A stretch of DNA of 64,000 bases, taken from Opitutia bacterium. Lineage in GTDB: Bacteria; Verrucomicrobiota; Verrucomicrobiia; Opitutales; Opitutaceae. Below, piece after piece: positions 32,907 through 45,667 of the stretch. The DNA lies in NCBI GenBank assembly GCA_016217595.1, contig JACRHS010000032.1, forward strand, positions 186,001 to 250,000, read 5' to 3'. The translations under genes and the position numbers were made by a program. Each line of letters starts with the position of its first letter. Within the stretch, counting starts at the first letter, position 1. The notes under the pieces were generated by a model. It saw only the letters and a program-made list of their open reading frames with translations, ran no database searches and had not been told where the DNA came from.

Positions 32907-34607
32907 TCAGGTCGATTTGCGGGGGCGGCCGCGACGGCCGGTGCCGGCGGGCTTCGAGACTTTGCCGGTGCTCTTCGTGCCGGTGAGTTCGGCGACGAGG
33001 GCGGAGAGAAGTTTTGTGGCGGTGGCGCGTCCGGCGGTGAGCTGCGTTTCCAAGTCGTCTACCAAGACCATCAGTTCCTTAACTTTGGCCACGATCCGAC
33101 GTTGTTCGGCGAGCGGGGCTGTTACACAAGGAAAGCCGGAGAGCTTTCCTTGATAAATGGCGCACACGTTCGTGGTGTTCGATTTTAGTTTCTCGAGTTC
33201 GGCGCTCCCCTGTGGACTACGGAACCAGTAGTCGAGGAAGTCCGGCGAAAAGCCTTCGATGAATCTAACCCGGAGAATGTTGTTGTTATAGAGAATGGGG
33301 TCGTCGGTCGAAGCGCGAAACACGCAGGTTTTACCCACAAGTTCTCTGCTGTTCCGCGTATTGAATAAGAAGTCGCCATCGGTCAGCGCGAACGTCTCGA
33401 CCTCCTCGGGAGTTGCATCGATTCGGGTGAGATCGGAGAGGTCGACTCCACCGGAGTTCCGAATGTTGTTCATCTTGAAGTAGCCGACGGCCTTGTCGGG
33501 CCCTTGCATGGAACGTCCGCGATCAATTCCGACCGAGGCGTGCAGTGGCAGTCTGCGGAATGGTGCCCATTCCCAGCCAACAGGCAGCTCGAACAATGGC
33601 TCGAAAGCCGTGGATTCTTCGCTCTCTGGCTCATCGGAGGTCCGAGTCCGCATTGCACGTTTTGGTGCTGCATCAATGCGTTTGAGAAGTCGCGCGGCTG
33701 GTTCGTCGTTGGGGTCTTGGGAGACGAGTTTGCCTTGGACGGCGAGGGTGAGGATGGCTTTGCGGAGGTCGGCGGGGGGGATGGGGACGGAGTCGTGGAA
33801 GAGGTAGTGGAGATTGCCGGCGGTGGGCGCTTCGGCGAAGCGGGCCAGCGACGCGCGGGCGAGCGCGGCGTGCCGCTTCTCCCGTTCCTGCTGCTGCTCC
33901 TCCAGCCGATCACACAAGGCCATCAACTCATCCACCTTCGCCACGATCCGCTTCTGCTCGGCGAGGGGCGGCGTTGGAATAGGGAGCGAGTCGAGATTGC
34001 TCTTGCCGAGGTTGTTGATGCCGATGCCTCGACCTGCGGCAGTGACCCAAGACGAATACTGCGGTGTTTGGAAGTAGCGGGCCAAAACGTCATCCGGGAT
34101 TGCGCTCTTGTTGCGGATAACACCGCAGAAAGCTCCAAATGCACCCTTGAACTCGGTGACAACAGGTGCCGCCTTTCCGACGAGCTTCTTGCTGCCGCTC
34201 GACATCGCGATGAGAATATCTCCGAGCCGCACAAACTGTTCATCGCGGATGTTATCGCGAGGCACATAGACGAGCTCGTCGAAGTTGATGCCCTTGCCGA
34301 TGTTGTTTGCGCGTAGTAGCGGAAAGGAGCCAGCGATGGGGAAATCGCTCGCGTCAGTCTTTTTATACGACACTCCGCGGATCACATCGAATACGTCGCT
34401 ACCTCGTTGCCATTTCCAAGAGGCGGGAATTGCCGGTAGCTCGGGCGCTCCTTCCTTCACCCATTCCTTGGGCATCGGTTGGCTTCGCTCTTCTCCAGAG
34501 AATGCGCCGCTGAAGGCGGACCACAGCACCAGCTCGCGCATCCTCGGCACCGCATCCGGCGCGTCGGCGAACAGGTCGAATTTTTCGAAAAACGTCTCCA
34601 GCTTCAT
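32907..34607 (-). CDS. hsdS: Type I restriction-modification specificity subunit
   Basis: A 566-residue HsdS that chooses the DNA target for the modification and restriction complexes. Two target-recognition domains are visible, each entered by a P-x-x-W segment (PASWKWQRGSDVF; PVGWEWAPFRRL) and each ending in a conserved helix (LAEQKRIVAKVDELM; LAEQRRIVAKVKELM). The tail GRRGRPRKST is repeated in the remnant at 28962. Length is at the long end for the family because of a ~45-residue leader (MKLETFFEKFDLF) before the first domain. Its ATG overlaps the hsdM stop by 4 bases. Confidence 0.93.
   Translation of the reverse strand: MKLETFFEKFDLFADAPDAVPRMRELVLWSAFSGAFSGEERSQPMPKEWVKEGAPELPAIPASWKWQRGSDVFDVIRGVSYKKTDASDFPIAGSFPLLRANNIGKGINFDELVYVPRDNIRDEQFVRLGDILIAMSSGSKKLVGKAAPVVTEFKGAFGAFCGVIRNKSAIPDDVLARYFQTPQYSSWVTAAGRGIGINNLGKSNLDSLPIPTPPLAEQKRIVAKVDELMALCDRLEEQQQEREKRHAALARASLARFAEAPTAGNLHYLFHDSVPIPPADLRKAILTLAVQGKLVSQDPNDEPAARLLKRIDAAPKRAMRTRTSDEPESEESTAFEPLFELPVGWEWAPFRRLPLHASVGIDRGRSMQGPDKAVGYFKMNNIRNSGGVDLSDLTRIDATPEEVETFALTDGDFLFNTRNSRELVGKTCVFRASTDDPILYNNNILRVRFIEGFSPDFLDYWFRSPQGSAELEKLKSNTTNVCAIYQGKLSGFPCVTAPLAEQRRIVAKVKELMVLVDDLETQLTAGRATATKLLSALVAELTGTKSTGKVSKPAGTGRRGRPRKST
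32914..33108. repeat. hsdS-tail direct repeat, copy B
   Basis: The 3' end of intact hsdS, direct repeat of 28966-29160. Homologous recombination between the copies would delete about 3.9 kb containing the ATPase and both HNH genes. Confidence 0.85.
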
Positions 34608-36106
34608 TCGGCGGAACCGGCGGTGGCGGTGAGGGCGCGTTGGAGTTCGTTTTTCAACCGGGCGCGGGTGTCGGCGATCTGGCCGAGGAGCTTTTCGTAT
34701 TCGGGCAGGAGGTGGTCCACGTCGCCGTGGCTCTCTTCGACTTTGCGCGGGTTCTTTTGGTCGAGGTTGTAGTTGGCAGCCTTGATTTGCTCGATGGAGA
34801 CGCGCCAGGCCTGCGGGGTTTCCACGCGGCTCTTAAAACCGTCAGACTCGTCGCCCCACCAGTCGATCTCGGGTTGAAACTCCTCGAAGCGCATCGGCTT
34901 CGTCTTGTTGTAGCTGGTGACGCCCTCCGGGTAGGGGTGCTCGTAGAACCAGATGTGCGAGGTGGCGGGCTGCTCGCTCTCGGGCTTCTTGGTGAAGAAG
35001 AGAATGTTGGTCTTGATACCGGTGTAGGGGGCGAAGACGCCGTTGGGCAGGCGGACGATGGTGTGGAGGTGGCACTGGGTCACGAGTTCCTGCTTGAGGC
35101 GGGTCTTCATGCCCTCGCCGAAGAGGAAGCCATCGGGCAGGACGACGGCGGCGCGGCCGTGGTTTTTGAGCAGTTTGATGATGAGCGCCATGAAGAGATC
35201 GGCGGTCTCGCGGGTGCGGAAGGTGGCGGGGAAGTTGTTCTCGATGCCGTCCTCCTCGGTGCCGCCGAAGGGCGGATTGGTGACGATGACGTGGACGCGG
35301 TCCTTGTCGGTGTAGTCCTTGTAGGGGCGGGCGAGGGTGTTGCCGTGGCGGATATTGGTCGGCGTATCGATGCCGTGCAGGATCATGTTGGTCGTGCAGA
35401 GCATGTGAGGCAGGGCCTTCTTCTCGACGCCGTGAATGCTCTCGATCAGGGCCTCCGCGTCCTTCGCGGATTTCACGTAGTGCTTCTTCTTGTGGTCGAT
35501 GGTGCAGGCGAGGAAGCCGCCGGTGCCGCAGGCGGGATCGAGCACGATCTCGTCGAGCTGCGGGTCCACGCGGTTGACGATGAATTGAGTGACGGCGCGC
35601 GGAGTATAGAATTCGCCCGCGTTGCCGGCGGACTGGAGGTCCTTGAGGATTTGCTCGTAGATGCTGCCGAAGGTGTGGCGGTCCTCGGTGTTGTTGAAAT
35701 TGATCTCGCTGATCTTGTTGATGACCTGGCGCATCAACGTGCCCGACTTCATGTAGTTGTAGGCATCCTCGAAGACGTTGCGGATGACCTGGGCGCGTTT
35801 GCCGGTCGGGCCTTCGAGCACGAGCTTTTCCTTGAGGGTCGGGAAGAGCTTGTCGTTGACGAAGTCGGCCAGTTCGTTGCCGGTCATCCCTTCGGACGAG
35901 GCGGCCCAGTGGCGCCAGCGCAGCTTTTCCGGGAGGGGCGATTTGTAGTCGTCTTCGAGGAGTTCGATCTCGGCCTCGCGGTCGTCGTAGATTTTGAGGA
36001 AGAACATCCAGACGAGCTGGCTGATGCGCTGGGCGTCGCCGTCGACGCCGACATCCTTCCGCATGATGTCCTGAATAGATTTAATGGCTCCGCTGACGTT
36101 GCTCAT
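34604..36106 (-). CDS. hsdM: Type I restriction-modification DNA methyltransferase subunit
   Basis: A 500-residue N6-adenine methyltransferase. An N-terminal helical HsdM_N domain (about residues 1-150) precedes the SAM-binding region FYTPRAV...LDPACGTGGF (motif I at 189-198) and the catalytic NPPF (277-280). It methylates the site chosen by HsdS, protecting host DNA. hsdR, hsdM and hsdS overlap successively by 4 bases, so the three are one coupled operon. Residues and length look intact. Confidence 0.96.
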   Translation of the reverse strand: MSNVSGAIKSIQDIMRKDVGVDGDAQRISQLVWMFFLKIYDDREAEIELLEDDYKSPLPEKLRWRHWAASSEGMTGNELADFVNDKLFPTLKEKLVLEGPTGKRAQVIRNVFEDAYNYMKSGTLMRQVINKISEINFNNTEDRHTFGSIYEQILKDLQSAGNAGEFYTPRAVTQFIVNRVDPQLDEIVLDPACGTGGFLACTIDHKKKHYVKSAKDAEALIESIHGVEKKALPHMLCTTNMILHGIDTPTNIRHGNTLARPYKDYTDKDRVHVIVTNPPFGGTEEDGIENNFPATFRTRETADLFMALIIKLLKNHGRAAVVLPDGFLFGEGMKTRLKQELVTQCHLHTIVRLPNGVFAPYTGIKTNILFFTKKPESEQPATSHIWFYEHPYPEGVTSYNKTKPMRFEEFQPEIDWWGDESDGFKSRVETPQAWRVSIEQIKAANYNLDQKNPRKVEESHGDVDHLLPEYEKLLGQIADTRARLKNELQRALTATAGSAE

Positions 36107-38445
36107 GCTGATGCTTTTTGGCTGAAAAGTTCGTGTTCGAGGTCCTGCAGGGCGCTTTCGTAGGCCGCCTTGCCGCCGAAGGCCTCGTTGATGATCTCGA
36201 CGGGCGTGCCCATCTTGTCGAAGGGGGTAAGTTTAAGAACCTTGGGGCTCTCGATGGTGAGGATGCCCTCGTCGGCGTATTTATCCAAGAGGGCGTCGAG
36301 GACGGCGCGGGCCTTGGCGCCGTATTTGGTGAAGTAATCGCGCTTGCGGACCTTGTCGGCGCGCTCCTTGCGGGTGAGGGGCGGCTGGTCGTAGGCGATG
36401 TGGCAGATCAGGTCGAAGTCGCCGTAGTCCTTGCCGACCTCCTCGGCGAGTTTGGGCAGCTCGATACCGTATTCTTCAAGCTCCTTGACGATGGCTTCCT
36501 TTTTCTTGGCGGCGTTCCACGTGGTGATGAAGGCGTCGAGGGAGGCGAATTCCTGGCGGATATGTTTGCGGCTGTAATCGCGGTAGGACTCGGTGACCAT
36601 GCGGCCATCGTCGCCGCGGTATTCGACCGTTTTGGCGAGGATGCTGACCTCGACTCCGCTGACGTGGATTTTCTTGGAACCGCCGGACGGCCCGGGTTCA
36701 GGAGGCTCCGGCGGTTCGGGGGGATCAGGAGGGACGGGGTCGTCGCCTGGGCCCGGCTCGTAAATGACAACGGGGTCGCCGTCAAAGTCGGGATCCTTGA
36801 AGAGCTCGGTCGCGTTCTTGAAATCCATCACGGTGAAGAAGAACTTGCCGAAGTCTTCCTCGATGCGGGTGCCGCGACCGACGATCTGTTTGAACGTGGT
36901 CATCGAGTTGATGGTCTTGTCGAGAACGATGAGCTTGCAGGTCTTGGCGTCGACGCCGGTGGTGAGAAGCTCGGAGGTGGTGGCGATGACTGGGAACTTG
37001 GACTCGGGGTCGATGAAGTTATCGAGCTCGGCCTTGCCCTCGACGCTGTCGCCCGTGATGCGCATGACGTATTTGGGGTTGTCGAGTGCGAGCCGGCCGG
37101 CGGCGTTGGTGATGGCCACGCGCATGCGTTCCGCGTGATCGATGTCTTCGCAGAAGATGATCGTCTTGGAAAACGGATCGGTGGCGCGGAGCAGCTCCAT
37201 GACGCACTTGGCGACGAGCTTGGTGCGCTGGTTGAGAACCAGGATGCGATCCATGTCGGCTTGGTTGTAGGTGCGCTGCTCGATCTTCTGGCCGAGATCG
37301 TCCAGCATTCCCGGCGGCGGCGTCCAACCGATCAGATCCTTGTCGAGATGATAGCGGACAACCTTGTAGGGAGCGAGGAAGCCATCCTCGATACCCTGCT
37401 TGAGTTTGTAGGTGTAAACGGGTTTGCCGAAGTAAGTGATGTTGGAGGTGTATTTCGTTTCCTTGGGCGTGGCGGTGAGGCCGATCTGGGTCGCGCTGGA
37501 GAAATACTCGAGGATCTCGCGCCAGGCGGAATCATCGGCGGCGCTGCCACGGTGACATTCGTCGATGACGATGAGGTCGAAGAAGTCGCGCGAAACGTTT
37601 TTGAAGATTTTGTCCTCCTCGGCGGGGCCGGTGATGGCTTGGTAGAGGCCGAGGTAGATTTCGTAGGCGGGATCGATCTTGCGGTTCTTGATCTTGGTCA
37701 TGACCGCGCCGAACGGCTTGAAGTCGTTAACGAGGGTTTGGTCGGCGAGGATGTTGCGGTCGACGAGGAAGAGGGTGCGTTTGGCTTTTTTGGCCTTCCA
37801 GAGCCGCCAGATGATTTGGAAGGTGGTGTAGGTCTTGCCTGTGCCGGTGGCCATGACCAGCAAGAGGCGGCTCTGGCCTTTGGCGATGGCTTCAAGGGTG
37901 CGGTTGATCGCTTCGCTCTGATAGTAGCGAGGCTCTTTGCCGTAGGCGTCGAGGTGGTATGGCTGGAGGACGAGCTCCTCCTCGGCGTCTTTGATGTTCC
38001 GGTGCTGTTTGTAGCGCCGCCAGAGTTCCTCTGGGGACGGGAAGTCGGAGAGCGGGAACTCGCTCTCGGTGTCTTCGCCGGCGGCCGGGACCTTGTTGTG
38101 GGAAGCGAAAGCGTCGCCGTTGGAGCTGAAGGCGCTGGGGACGTTGAGAATGCCAGCGTAGCCCAGGGCCTGCTGGAGGCCGTGGCTGACGGTGTGGTTG
38201 TTATCCTTGGCCTCGACGATGGCGAGAGGGATGCCGGCCTCGCGGAGCAAGGCGTAGTCGGCGCGCTTACTCTTCTTTTTGTTCCGCGATGACAGGTTGC
38301 CACGGACGACGATGGGCCCGGGCGAGATGGGATATTCGCGGCGAATCTGGGTCAGCTGGCTCCAGCCGGCGGCCTTGAGCGCGGGCGTGATGAAGAGATC
38401 GCAGATGTCGATTTCGCTGAGCTGCTGTTTTTCCTGTTTGGTCAT
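36103..38445 (-). CDS. hsdR: Type I restriction enzyme, translocating endonuclease subunit
   Basis: A 780-residue motor nuclease. The N-terminal PD-(D/E)xK nuclease residues are Asp63 (RADYAL) and Glu78-x-Lys80 (VEAK). Helicase motif I is MATGTGKT, with Lys204. Motif II is DECH at 295-298, and motif VI is QIVGRGTR. A Pro/Glu-rich linker (roughly residues 575-600) separates the motor from the C-terminal EcoEI-type domain that docks on the methylase. It is the first gene of the leftward operon. No convincing promoter could be picked out in 38446-38550, although a TTGACA-like hexamer exists on the minus strand at 38537-38542. Confidence 0.96.
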   Translation of the reverse strand: MTKQEKQQLSEIDICDLFITPALKAAGWSQLTQIRREYPISPGPIVVRGNLSSRNKKKSKRADYALLREAGIPLAIVEAKDNNHTVSHGLQQALGYAGILNVPSAFSSNGDAFASHNKVPAAGEDTESEFPLSDFPSPEELWRRYKQHRNIKDAEEELVLQPYHLDAYGKEPRYYQSEAINRTLEAIAKGQSRLLLVMATGTGKTYTTFQIIWRLWKAKKAKRTLFLVDRNILADQTLVNDFKPFGAVMTKIKNRKIDPAYEIYLGLYQAITGPAEEDKIFKNVSRDFFDLIVIDECHRGSAADDSAWREILEYFSSATQIGLTATPKETKYTSNITYFGKPVYTYKLKQGIEDGFLAPYKVVRYHLDKDLIGWTPPPGMLDDLGQKIEQRTYNQADMDRILVLNQRTKLVAKCVMELLRATDPFSKTIIFCEDIDHAERMRVAITNAAGRLALDNPKYVMRITGDSVEGKAELDNFIDPESKFPVIATTSELLTTGVDAKTCKLIVLDKTINSMTTFKQIVGRGTRIEEDFGKFFFTVMDFKNATELFKDPDFDGDPVVIYEPGPGDDPVPPDPPEPPEPPEPGPSGGSKKIHVSGVEVSILAKTVEYRGDDGRMVTESYRDYSRKHIRQEFASLDAFITTWNAAKKKEAIVKELEEYGIELPKLAEEVGKDYGDFDLICHIAYDQPPLTRKERADKVRKRDYFTKYGAKARAVLDALLDKYADEGILTIESPKVLKLTPFDKMGTPVEIINEAFGGKAAYESALQDLEHELFSQKASA

Positions 38446-38825
38446 GCTGCGATTAGCTCGGGAGTGGAGTTGTAGAGGAGGAAGCCGCTGTTAAAGACGG
38501 GAGGCAAGCAAGGTTGTGCAGCGTTTGGTGTCACAATGTCAAAATCGGACGGCCTCGTCACCTCGGCCGCTACGAAGGCGCTGGGCGTGACCGGCGGAGT
38601 GTTCGGTGGGCGATTAATCCGAAACGGATTTTACAGGAGCGCGCGGAGGGAGCGGAGAAGGCGGAGGAGAGTGGCCGCAAGGATGCACAAAAAGATGTCT
38701 GTGGCTCCGGCCCGCACGTAAAGCGCGCCCATAGGCACGGCGTTGGGTTGAGGCATCACCTTGTGACTTCTTGCGCTTATTTGTGGCGAAATTTCCGGGC
38801 GTTTGAATGTGGCTCGTAACTGTAG

Positions 38826-38847
38826 GGCGGCATCGCCGAATGCCGCC
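38826..38847. repeat. REP-like hairpin, inverted copy with compensatory stem
   Basis: GGCGGCAT (38826-38833), loop CGCCGA and ATGCCGCC (38840-38847). Read on the minus strand the loop is TCGGCG and CTACA follows the stem, as in the copies at 26508 and 38876. Three stem positions differ on both arms while preserving pairing. Confidence 0.8.
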
Positions 38848-38875
38848 GGGATTGGGGGGGGCGCGTTGTACAGGC

Positions 38876-38897
38876 GGCGGGGTTCGGCGACCCCGCC
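38876..38897. repeat. REP-like hairpin, loop TCGGCG (second identical copy)
   Basis: Same 22-base stem-loop as 26508-26529. Flanking bases also match: GCGGCGGGG before it and CTACAATAGAAA after it. Confidence 0.85.
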
Positions 38898-39890
38898 CTA
38901 CAATAGAAACGATCTATTTCGTGTCTTTGGTGTGTTTCGTGGTGACCCATTGCATCGTTCGAATGCACGGCCTCGTTACCTCGGCCGCTACGGTTTCTAT
39001 TCCGTGTTTTCGGTGTGTTCCGTGGGCGATTAATCCGAGGCAGGTTTTACAGGAGCGCGCAGAGGAAGCGGAGAAGGCGGAGGAGGGTATGGGGTGGGCA
39101 GTTCAGACCGGTCACAGAGTGCACCGAGACCGGCAGGAGGACACCGAGTGGAACCAGTGGAAGACTGTGGGTTGGCAATGGAATTTACCCTGCTCTCTCA
39201 GTGAACTCCCGGCTTATCTCCGCGGCCTCTGTGTCCAACTGCTGAGTACAGATTTTACAGGAGCGCGCGGAGAGCGCAGAGGAGGATGGGTTGAGTTCAA
39301 TTTCGTGTTTTTGGTGTGTTTCGTGGGCAGACGATCCAAGGCGGGTTTTACAGGAGGGCGCAGAGGAAGCAGAGGAGCGGCAGGAGGGGATGGGGTGGGC
39401 AGTTCAGACAGGTCACAGAGTGCACCGAGACCGGCAGGAGGACACCGTGAGGGACCAGTGGAAGACTGTATGTTGGCCAATGGAATTCACCCTGATCTCT
39501 CGGTGAACTCCCGGCTTATCTCCGCGGCCTCTGTGTCCAACTGCTGAGTACAGATTTTACAGGAGGGCGCAGAGAGCGCGGAGGAGGGGATGGGTTGAAT
39601 TCTATTTCGTGTCTTTGGTGTGTTTCGTGGTGACCCAGTGCAGTGTTCGAGGGCACGGCCTCGTCACCTCGGCCGCTACGGTTCCTATTCCGTGTCTTCG
39701 GCGTGTTCCGTGGGCAACTCAATCGAGACAGATTTTACAGGAGGGCGCAGAGGAAGCGGAGGAGGGGCGAACGGGGTGGCGGCAAGGTCGTATGACTGGA
39801 GCGGGGGTGATCGCGCGTGAGACGAAGGGTTAACGGAAGTATTCGCGCTCAATCCGCCCTGTTGTCAGGCCGATGTTGGCAGGACTGCAC

Positions 39891-43985
<4,095 letters not shown>

Positions 43986-43995
43986 GGCGCGGCGC

Positions 43996-45420
43996 TTATT
44001 CCGGCGGGACGTAGTTTTGCAGGCCGCCGTAGGCTTTGAACCGGCGGTACACGATCACCGTGCAGATCAGCGCGAGGAAGGAAAACCCCGCCGCCCACAG
44101 ATAAATGTAGCGGTAGGGATTGCCGAACAGATCGAGCAGATAGCCGCAGAGGGGGCCGGAGATCATCATGCCGAGCGAATAGCAGGCGATGCGCGCGCCG
44201 TCGAACGAGGCGAATTTCAACTTGGGGAAAAGTTTCGAGCCGATGGGCTGGCTGGCGGTGAGCCAGAAGCCGGTGATCGTGCCGTAAAACACGAAGAAGA
44301 AGCCGAACGTGGCGGCATCGCGCACGAGGAAAAACGCCAGCAGCGAAGACGTGAGGTACAGGCAGAGGCCGGCGATCGTGACGCGCAGCGGATGGAATTT
44401 GTCCGCCAGCCAGCCCACGGGATAGGCCTGCAGGAGCGAGAGGAACAATTGCAACGTGGCGTACTTGCCCAGCGTGGCCATGTCCATCTTCACCGTCTTG
44501 GCAAAATAGATGTAGAAGAGGTTGAACGGCGTGGTGGCCATCCACACGAAGGCGAACGAGAGAAAGATCCACACGTAATACGAGTTGGAAAAACAGTCGC
44601 GGAAGTAGGTCCTGATCGCGTCGAACGCTCCGCCGGCGCGCTGGGCCGGACGCGGCGGCGGTGGCGGATATTGGCCCTCCTTCACCTTGAAACACATCAG
44701 GCTGAAACTGAAAAAATACAGCGCGCCGATGCCGATGAAGATGGCGGCGTAGTGCGTCTCGGCGTTGCCGAAGAGGTAAAAGTTGAAGAGCATGCCGGCG
44801 CCGAGGCTGAAGACGCGGAACATCGCGAAAAACCGGCTGATGATGGCTTGCGGCACCACGTCGTTGATCAGACCGAAGAACGCCGAGTTGCAGGTGATGG
44901 TGCACAGCTCGAAGACCGTCCAGAAGCAGGCAAACACGATGACAATGGTGATGTTCTCCGTCCACCGGGTGATCTGCACCGCCTGATGCAGCCAGCGCCC
45001 GAGATCGGGGCTGAAGGCGAGCCCGATCATCGAGCAAAACGCGATCGGCGTCGGCACGAATAGAAACGGAATCCGGCGGCCCCAGCGCCCGCGGTGCCGG
45101 TCGCTGTAATAACTCATGACCGGCGCGAGCCCGATGGTGATCGCCTGCGGCAGGCTCACGATCAGGAGGCCGATCACCATGTCGCTCACCTGATACTGCT
45201 TCAGCAGCATTTGCAGCGTGGGCGGCACCGAGCGCTCTTTGAGATAGTAACCGAAGTCGCCCCAGAGCAGCCACAGGAACAGCAGCGCCAGACCGCCGGC
45301 CGAGTAGGTGAGAGTGCCGGTCTGCCAGCGTTTGGCGCCCGGCTTGTCCGCGGCCGAAAGTGTGGCGGATACTGCCGGCGGCGGTGCGGCGGTTTCGTCG
45401 GAAGGTGATTGGGATCGCAT
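43996..45420 (-). CDS. MFS transporter, putative sugar/oligosaccharide carrier (paralogue 1)
   Basis: A 474-residue inner-membrane protein with about 12 hydrophobic segments. Distinctive parts are LLWGDFGYYLKERSV, the cytoplasmic loop YSDRHRGRWGRRIPFL typical of sugar-cation or SLC45-like carriers, and FGLINDVVP. The first ~35 residues are a disordered Ser/Pro/Ala leader. It is about as long as, and clearly similar to, the gene at 49421, and the two bracket the Gfo/Idh and HEAT genes. The substrate is unknown. It is convergent with the sensor kinase, with only 10 bases between stop codons, and divergent from the Gfo/Idh gene. Confidence 0.85.
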   Translation of the reverse strand: MRSQSPSDETAAPPPAVSATLSAADKPGAKRWQTGTLTYSAGGLALLFLWLLWGDFGYYLKERSVPPTLQMLLKQYQVSDMVIGLLIVSLPQAITIGLAPVMSYYSDRHRGRWGRRIPFLFVPTPIAFCSMIGLAFSPDLGRWLHQAVQITRWTENITIVIVFACFWTVFELCTITCNSAFFGLINDVVPQAIISRFFAMFRVFSLGAGMLFNFYLFGNAETHYAAIFIGIGALYFFSFSLMCFKVKEGQYPPPPPRPAQRAGGAFDAIRTYFRDCFSNSYYVWIFLSFAFVWMATTPFNLFYIYFAKTVKMDMATLGKYATLQLFLSLLQAYPVGWLADKFHPLRVTIAGLCLYLTSSLLAFFLVRDAATFGFFFVFYGTITGFWLTASQPIGSKLFPKLKFASFDGARIACYSLGMMISGPLCGYLLDLFGNPYRYIYLWAAGFSFLALICTVIVYRRFKAYGGLQNYVPPE

Positions 45421-45667
45421 GGAGCGGGCGCGTTGGGTGGGGAGCAGAATCCGGGAACAGTAGTGGGAGAAAAACTTCGCTGCGCCTTGCATGAGGTCGG
45501 CGCGCGGGGTTTTCAACCGCACATTCGGTGACCCATTTCACCAGTTGCGGTGCAAACACTAACGCGACGGCTGGCCGGTGCGCGGCGGAGAAGGGGATGC
45601 CGCCTGGTTTTCGGCATTGTACGTGTGATCCTGTCGCCCGTAAAACAGCGGGCATCCCATTCCCCTT

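Larger units (their letters stand above)
38551..39760. repeat. Interspersed repeat cluster, right flank of defence island
   Basis: About 1.2 kb of repeated modules without a supported gene. The TTTTACAGGAG module occurs at 38629, 39045, 39253, 39346, 39555 and 39733. A GGCCTCGT(C/T)ACCTCGGCCG module followed by CTACG occurs at 38551, 38969 and 39657. Longer composite units at about 39045-39250 and 39290-39640 match the left-flank block at 26587-26990 in content and order. Frames crossing it encode the same peptide tails in both flanks (for example SRLISAASVSNC), which is repeat identity rather than a gene family. Confidence 0.87.

Noticed and set aside
36118-38292. A 724-residue open frame on the plus strand opposite hsdR, and a similar 507-residue one opposite hsdM (34640-36163).
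   Set aside because: Both are Val/Gly/Asp/Leu-rich mirror frames of genes with clear helicase and methylase motifs, with no domain of their own.
38807-39547. Overlapping plus-strand frames in the repeat cluster, whose peptides resemble those of 26496-26900.
   Set aside because: The shared peptides follow from shared DNA repeats. The frames have no start-site support and unusual composition.
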